A stretch of 64,000 nucleotides of DNA from positions 88,448,903-88,512,902 of the forward strand of contig OX235262.1 of NCBI GenBank assembly GCA_944472135.2, given 5' to 3'. Position numbers and translations under genes: made by a program. The number at the start of each line of letters is the position of its first letter. Positions within the stretch are counted from its first letter, which is position 1. The stretch comes from Trichobilharzia regenti. Lineage: Eukaryota; Platyhelminthes; Trematoda; Strigeidida; Schistosomatidae. The notes below the pieces were generated by a model. It did no database searches and was not told where the DNA came from. It saw only the letters and a list, made by a program, of their open reading frames with translations. Below, piece after piece: positions 58,589-64,000 of the stretch.

Positions 58589-58714
58589 ATAAATTCAGTA
58601 ACCTTATTATTATAATGACTGTAAGGAAATGTGAATTCAGTTAGTTCCTCTTTTTAGAACTGATAACGTCTTGTCTCGTGCTTATATGTGTAAGCATTAC
58701 AGTGTCGTATATTT

Positions 58715-59175
58715 GATTTGTTGAGGGTTTCATCATGATTTGACATCAATCAGAGAACCATTGGAAGGCCTGGGAGTACTGAACAGTCAGCTGTTTCGTC
58801 CTAGTTTGTGACTCTTCATGGTTACGCACCCACCGCCAGGGTTAGAAGTCAGTATCTTCTAGTTACAAGGCCAGAGAGCTCCTAGACCAATAGGCCACTG
58901 GGGGCCCATCCAGTAGTTGGTGCATTAATTCTTACTTCTGCCGATTCATGACATAGTGCGATCACTCCACAATATCTTCTCACCTTCAAACTGCTGCATC
59001 CTACTGGTCACGGCTTCCCACTAGAACACCAGGTCAACTGCGTGAATAGGTCCAGTCGCTAGTGAGCATTAGATTAAGTGTACAAATATTAGTTTTGTAG
59101 GGAATTGTGTTTGACTGGTTAGAGGATTTCATCATGAGCTGGCATCTTATATTTGAAGCTGGTCGGTAGTATCTT
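58715..59175 (-). mobile_element. SINE C followed by an inverted 3'-end copy
   Basis: A minus SINE C from 58715 to about 59072, then another 3'-end segment (AGTTTTGTAGGGAATTGTG to CATGAGCTGGCATC) repeating the start. Hammerhead decayed. Confidence 0.65.
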
Positions 59176-59804
59176 TGGAAAAAGAATGATAATTTATGTG
59201 CGACTGGGAAAACTGCTGTAAGACAGAGGGAAGGCAGAGTTACAGTACTTCAGAGGACTCAGTAAGCAGTAGACAGTGAAAAACAAAATACCAGCTACAT
59301 AGAATGACTGATAATAATTACAAATGTTGGAATTAATAGAGGGTTTGCCATTTTGCTTAAATCTTGTTTATATCAACTTTTTAAACTTCAGGTCTGGGCA
59401 AAGTTAAACTGTAGGATCCCAAGGGATGCGAACGTACGATTGATCTTGAACCAACCAATCTTAAAAATAAGTGATTTTCGCACAAAAAATAAAGTTCATT
59501 TACAAGAAAATGCACCAAAACACATTAAACAAGATGTCTTTCTTTGACTTGTCTTAAAAATGCATCACAGTTATAATGAGGAGTATCAGTTTTTAAGTTA
59601 GACCAGTTTCTGTAGATGTATTTATTCACCGAAGTGATTTAAGGCGAGCTTTTTTTGTGACCAGTTTATCACACTTATCCTGTTTTTTAGTCTTCCCAAA
59701 AGCCCTCATTTGAATTACTGTGGTTTCCAGTAAGACGACCAACGACCACTTGCTAGGAAAATGTGGGTAGTAAACAGATTAAAATGAATAATGCCAACTC
59801 TAAA
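59176..59804. other. No gene seen
   Basis: AT-rich sequence leading to the telomere-like array. Confidence 0.35.
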
Positions 59805-59880
59805 CATGTGCCTAACCATAATTATAACCCTTATTCTAACCCTAATACTTACCTTAACCCTAAACTTAACCTAACGAGCT
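59805..59880. repeat. Degenerate telomere-like CCCTAA array
   Basis: Spaced units TAACC, TCTAACCCTAATACTTACC, TTAACCCTAAACTTAACCTA over about 70 bp. TTAGGG is the usual flatworm telomere unit; units here are 5-8 nt and imperfect. Confidence 0.5.
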
Positions 59881-60824
59881 ATTCACACATTGTGCAAATA
59901 GTACTTCAAAAAAGGGATATGGGTGAAATTTGCTCTTTACTTGGTGAATGGCGTTCATATTTACGCTGTAATAATGACAGCCAGACACCAGCATGCGTTC
60001 AAGGTCACTGGTCGTTCGTAACCCTGAGACCCAGTAGTTTAACTTCATCTAAGTCTGCTATCACCACTTCTTATATATTTTTGAGTATCTTCACTTTTTT
60101 CACCTTCAAATGAATTTTCAAAGACACAATAACAATGTCCTGAAGGCTTAAATTCATTAAATATTTCATCTGTTAGGGGAAAATTGTTCTATTTATGAGT
60201 TTACCCACCTAAAACTCAATCATATTGTAGATGCATAGTGAGGTTGCATATGGATACGATACAGTAAACGATTTCTCGTCAAAATTCAAAAAAACAATGA
60301 CAATCACCTGATACATTAGCATTCAAGTAAATATATATTTGGAATGATCTTCAGTTACGACTGAGAACACAGAAGTCAACAAACACAAATGGGTTTCTGA
60401 TCCTTGTTAGATAAGTTTATTCAATATAACAAGTCATAATACAATGATAATAACTGGAGGTGTTTCTAGTACAGTTTATCGCTCAAAACCATTTCAGTGT
60501 ATTTGCATGGCTTGCCGTTCATTGTAATATTCTGTATATCCAGTATAGGCGTTGAGGCATCTTAATAGAAGCGTGTTTGGTGTTAATTCAATGAACAAAG
60601 ATTTCAGTAATTAACCACTCTCTTCACCCGACTATATTACCTATTAAAAATTTGACCCTATCCCACCCCATTTTGTGATTACATGCAAGTGAATGCATTG
60701 CAATTACCAAGCTTTATTCTAGATTTGTTTATTTATTTATCAGGGTCAATAGCTTTTGTTCCAGCTGAATTCCTATGTTAAGAAGATCTATTTGACTCAG
60801 TCTACCAGTTTCACATGTGTAGTT
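59881..60824. other. No gene seen
   Basis: AT-rich unique-looking sequence after the telomere-like array. The 116-codon plus frame 59763-60113 runs out of the array and is accidental. Confidence 0.35.
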
Positions 60825-60837
60825 GACCTCTCAGTTT

Positions 60838-61063
60838 ATTTTTCCTTCACGTTCCCAGTGGAACATAGGGCTCCAAGCTATTAGCTTGAAGTTTCTGTAG
60901 CAGTATTTATTTTACAGAATGGGGTTGATAGCCTCATGCCTAATCTTTCCTCTTTACCAGCATTATTTATGACTTAGCGAGGTAAAGGAGTGCGTCGGCC
61001 GGGATCGAACCCCGGACTATGTGCATGTCCGGCGAGCGTCCCAACCGCTTTACCACCGACGCC
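60838..61063 (-). mobile_element. SINE A, 13-bp perfect target duplication
   Basis: Complete copy close to consensus; TGACCTCTCAGTT flanks it at 60825-60837 and 61064-61076. Confidence 0.9.
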
Positions 61064-61214
61064 TGACCTCTCAGTTACTTTATAATATTCGGTAATTTAT
61101 ATTATCTTTCCTAATTGAATTTATTTGATCCTTAATCCAACAATATTTGAAATTGAAGAAGTTGATTAGTTTAAATATCACCTGAATTCCAGCCTATGTG
61201 GTACTTAGGAGCAA

Positions 61215-61291
61215 CCAATTGTCTTCCGGATGTCACCCAGTTACTGGTACTTTGTCACAGTGTTATACCAAATAAACTTATCTAATATGGG
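61215..61291 (+). mobile_element. PLE P1 tail fragment fused to a LINE
   Basis: GATGTCACCCAGTTACTGG through CCAAATAAACTTATC and TAATATGG matches the end of the 48.3-kb P1 tail. At ATGGGAAGC it passes directly into LINE sequence. Confidence 0.55.
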
Positions 61292-62032
61292 AAGCATCGT
61301 TTCAACTACAGGTGGCACTGATGAGGATATAAAAGCAAGAATCGGAAAAGCAAGACAAGCTTTCATTACTCTTAAGTCTGTGTGGAGGTCAACAGCACAC
61401 AGCATCAAAAATAAGATACGGATTTTCAACTCCAATGTGAATTCAACTCTACTCATTGTACGGATCACAGACTTGGCGCGTCATAAAGAGCATCTCAAAC
61501 AAACTCCAGACCTTCATTGGCCGAAGTGGTCTAGTGGATAAGCCGCTTCGGCGTTTGATACTATGGGGACTGAGTTTGAGCCTCGGTGGGAACATAGTCA
61601 CTCACTATGGAGTGCGGGTACATCCAGACAGATATTCATTAACAGCTGTCTTCGCTCAATACTTCGCCCAAGATCAAATGGCCAGCCAGAAAAGATCAGC
61701 AACAGGGATCTCTGGCAATGAGCGAACCAACCAACCAGGAACCGAATGTGCAACAAATAAGCAGGAAAAATGGAGATGGATTGGCCATACTCTGAGAAAA
61801 CAAACCATCAAGTGACATCACTAGACCAGCCATCGCTCGAGTCGAACCCGATAGGGAAGCGGCGAGTTGGTCGTCAGTGAGAGGGTGACTTGGAGGAGGT
61901 GATGCGAAGAGGAGATGAAAGCATGTGGGCAGACTTGGAACCAGGAGAAAACTCTAGCAGAGAACCGTAGGCAATGGAGACGCGTGGCTGAAGCCCTATA
62001 TTCTTCTAGGAATAAAAGGTAATAATATATGG

Positions 62033-62036
<4 letters not shown>
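61290..62036 (+). pseudogene. LINE 3' end containing SINE D, twin of the 58-kb copy
   Basis: Starts at GGAAGCATCG, fused to a PLE tail. Contains KARIGKARQAFITLKSVWRS, the SINE D at 61519-61634, and WRWIGHTLRK. The 119-codon frame 61456-61815 has exactly the same protein as the inverted copy at 58 kb. The last ~25 bp of the 3' terminus and the flanks differ between the twins. It runs into a 60-bp TA microsatellite. Confidence 0.8.
61519..61634 (+). mobile_element. SINE D inside a LINE, 6-bp target duplication
   Basis: 116 bp. tRNA-like head GGCCGAAGTGGTCTAGTGG (box A) and GAGTTTGAGCC (box B), body with CACTCACTATGGAG, end CATCCAGACAGATA. TTCATT flanks it at 61513-61518 and 61635-61640. The uninserted LINE at 41.28 kb shows the original site. 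Confidence 0.85.

Positions 62037-62095
<59 letters not shown>
62034..62095. repeat. (TA)n microsatellite between LINE and SINE B
   Basis: About 60 bp of uninterrupted TA, the longest in the window, exactly where the LINE 3' tail and SINE B tail meet. Confidence 0.9.
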
Positions 62096-62096
<1 letters not shown>

Positions 62097-62268
62097 ATTA
62101 CAGCTTGATTCTACACTGTATTTTTGGTACAAGTATGGAGTTTTCAGCATGGATATCGGTAGGCCAAATTTTGCAGGCCGACCATAGATATCAGGTGTGC
62201 GTCGGCAGGGGGTCGAACCTCAGACCATGTGCATGGTCGGCGAGAGTCCCAACCACTGTAACACTAAT
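62096..62268 (-). mobile_element. SINE B beside the TA microsatellite
   Basis: Complete except for the first bases of the head; its A/T tail merges with the (TA)n run at 62034-62095. Confidence 0.8.
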
Positions 62269-62434
62269 TCACAATGACAAAATTCTACTTCTTCATTTTC
62301 TGTCCATAGCCTGAAAAATAAATGCTTGTGTCTGAGGGCCATAGACAGTGTTACGCCATACAGTCTCCTACTGGATGCCACGTAATCTTCACTATAAGCA
62401 TTATTCACTTCAACTTGGCGTTTGAAATTATCCC

Positions 62435-62515
62435 TATTGGGTTTGAGCTTCAGAGGGAACACCATCACTCACCGGAGAATGCAGGTATATCCAGATGACG
62501 AGTCTCAATGGGGAA
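62435..62515 (+). mobile_element. SINE D fragment
   Basis: TGGGTTTGAGCTTCAGAGGG to ATATCCAGATGACGAG; box B onward only. Confidence 0.55.
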
Positions 62516-62529
62516 GAAGTGTGTATCTT

Positions 62530-63370
62530 AGATTCTATAAAACACAAAATAATCGAGCAAAGAATATTCTTTTCGATAAATTCCTCTTCTGGATCTACAA
62601 TTATATATATGTTTATATACACAAAATATTCATGATTGGTAGTTAATAACAATATTAGTGTTTCTTAAATAATATCGATTTGTAAAGTATGATCAATGCA
62701 ATTGCATTTCATTAAAAATACTTAAATTATAATAGTAATAAAGATATGATAGCAAATAAAATATCAACTAAAATTAGTAAATTTCCGCAAAAATTGAGGA
62801 TCATTCAAATCTAGATGGCGAATGTAAGGACAGTGTCTGAATTAACTTCTTTTGGACGCATAAATTATTATTATATTAGGCTTGTTAATATGAATCCCAA
62901 CAACTTCAGCAATATTTAGTAGTCGAACTCTTTAGGCAAAACTGAGATTCGTAGGTATGCGGTAAATGACCCTGAAAGCATGGGTGACGTCAATCTTGTG
63001 TTCTGTCTCCACAAGATAAGACAGAATAGCGCTACGAATGGATTTTGTTTGACCTCTGCTTATCCATGCAGGGTTATATTCGAAAATTTGACGAGAAACA
63101 CACCTAACTGTGCGGCCTCTGTAACTGGCTCCACAGGAGCAGTTAAACTGGTAGATACACATGGATGGGGCGAAATTAGGCAGTTTGTCTTTTACTCTCG
63201 AACGTAGAAGAGGAGTGGTTTTAAAGATACAACGTAATTCAGCAAAAGGGAATGCTCGTTTTACCGAATTTCTAAGGCACTATGTTAGTATCTCGCTAGT
63301 GTTGTCCCCAAGGAACTGCATCTATGAGAATAAGGCCTTTTTTCTCTTAGATTCCACTGCTAGTCACCAT
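62530..63370 (-). mobile_element. PLE endonuclease domain with P3 tail (decayed)
   Basis: From 63370 down: linker with QFLGDNTSEI and LLRSRVKDKLP, then an open 76-codon stretch with CIYQFNCSCG, YRG instead of YIG, the IRSAILSYLVE segment and IYRIPTNL, then the C-terminus and UTR with the P3 tail at 62555-62595. Frameshifts and stops interrupt the linker. It is the same subfamily as the 18-19 kb fold-back, and its UTR is alignable along its whole length. Confidence 0.7.
62555..62595 (-). ncRNA. P3 hammerhead-like motif
   Basis: Core CAGAAGA, GAAA intact, helix III is the palindrome AAGAAUAUUCUU, triplet UUU. The 5' strand of helix I has changed from GAGC to GAUC. Confidence 0.35.
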
Positions 63371-64000
63371 CCACTAAATTAATCCGTTATAGGTAGTTTA
63401 TTCCGTGTGCAATTTATGATGTACATTCTATCTTCATGAATATATAGGTTGCTTCAGAAGTAGATGTTAATTAATCACAACGATTGCCTTTATTCACCTT
63501 ATAGTCTTTAAGTTGACATAATCACGTAATTCAAGTTAATCACAGCTGAAATGGTATGTAAAATAATGCCAGTAACCATATTATTCATTGTAAGAAACAG
63601 GTTTGTGAATGAAGGATTATAATCTCCACGAACACCAAGTTAAATTGCAATTAACCTGTTTGAACACATAAGGCTGTTTATTATTTAATCGTACTTCCTA
63701 TCTTTGTTTACTTCATTTATAAGGATGGAAAATAATAAATTTAGATTATTTCATATCATATTGTCATAGTTCAACATACCTAACACAGATTACATGCACA
63801 GGATTTACTGACAATTTTTCAGCAATGAAAATACGGTAGAATATTGATTCGTTGGTCTTTTAAATATATCTACGAGTAGACATATCTTACTATATCACAC
63901 GATATATTTCCTGCATGAAAATGTTAAAACTAATACACTTTCTTGAAGCAATAATTCATACTCAATGTAGGTATATTTTAATCATTTTATTATCCACGGA
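63371..64000. other. No gene seen
   Basis: AT-rich unique-looking sequence to the window end. Confidence 0.35.

Noticed and set aside
1..64000. CRISPR arrays, bacterial operons, rRNA genes
   Set aside because: No regularly spaced short repeats, no operon-like ORF packing, no rRNA sequence; the window is eukaryotic.

Overview
This window looks like intronic and intergenic DNA from a flatworm nuclear genome, most likely a schistosome-type trematode. It is AT-rich and has no bacterial-style gene packing. It is full of tRNA-derived SINEs, Penelope-like elements (PLEs) with GIY-YIG endonuclease domains, and RTE-type LINE fragments. One SINE family carries a hammerhead ribozyme, as the schistosome Sm-alpha repeats are known to do. 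The species call is inference; no taxonomic marker gene is present.

Only one host gene is convincing. It lies on the minus strand and is represented by two exons: 52022-51678 (probable first coding exon, 115 codons) and 39073-38778 (98 codons plus 2 nt). They are joined by a 12.6-kb phase-0 intron with canonical GT/AG ends. The joined product has two CxxC pairs and resembles, from memory, the N-terminal cysteine region of KIF26-type kinesin-like proteins. That name is tentative. The gene continues beyond 38777 but I could not find its next exon.

Almost everything else is mobile DNA. SINE A is tRNA-derived, about 230 bp, with a 3' tail resembling the LINE tail. SINE B has a head related to A and a different tail. 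SINE C is tRNA-derived with a hammerhead, and very often has an inverted 5' copy of its own 3' end. SINE D is a 116-bp tRNA-derived unit found inside LINE copies. SINE E has a third tRNA-like head. PLE copies lie at about 5, 7, 18-19, 20-21, 24, 34, 42-43, 50-51, 53, 54.6-56 and 62-63 kb, and isolated PLE tails at about 7, 9.7, 11-13.7, 44.7, 48.3, 51.5 and 61.2 kb. The best PLE, at 54.6-55.9 kb, keeps an open frame through the end of the reverse transcriptase and the whole GIY-YIG domain. LINE fragments lie at 34.4, 36.4-37.7, 40.7-41.7, 58 and 61.3-62 kb.

The main finding is that the 3' tails of SINE C and of four PLE tail types fold to the same plan: helix I, a 7-nt core, stem II, GAAA, a self-complementary helix III, a cleavage triplet, helix I. 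In two PLE types the core differs from the hammerhead consensus at positions 3 and 8 together (A3/U8 and U3/A8), the two positions that pair in a hammerhead. A second theme is fold-back structure. PLE and SINE C insertions repeatedly begin with an inverted copy of their own 3' part, and three such SINE C composites are flanked by a single target-site duplication, so each was inserted as one unit.
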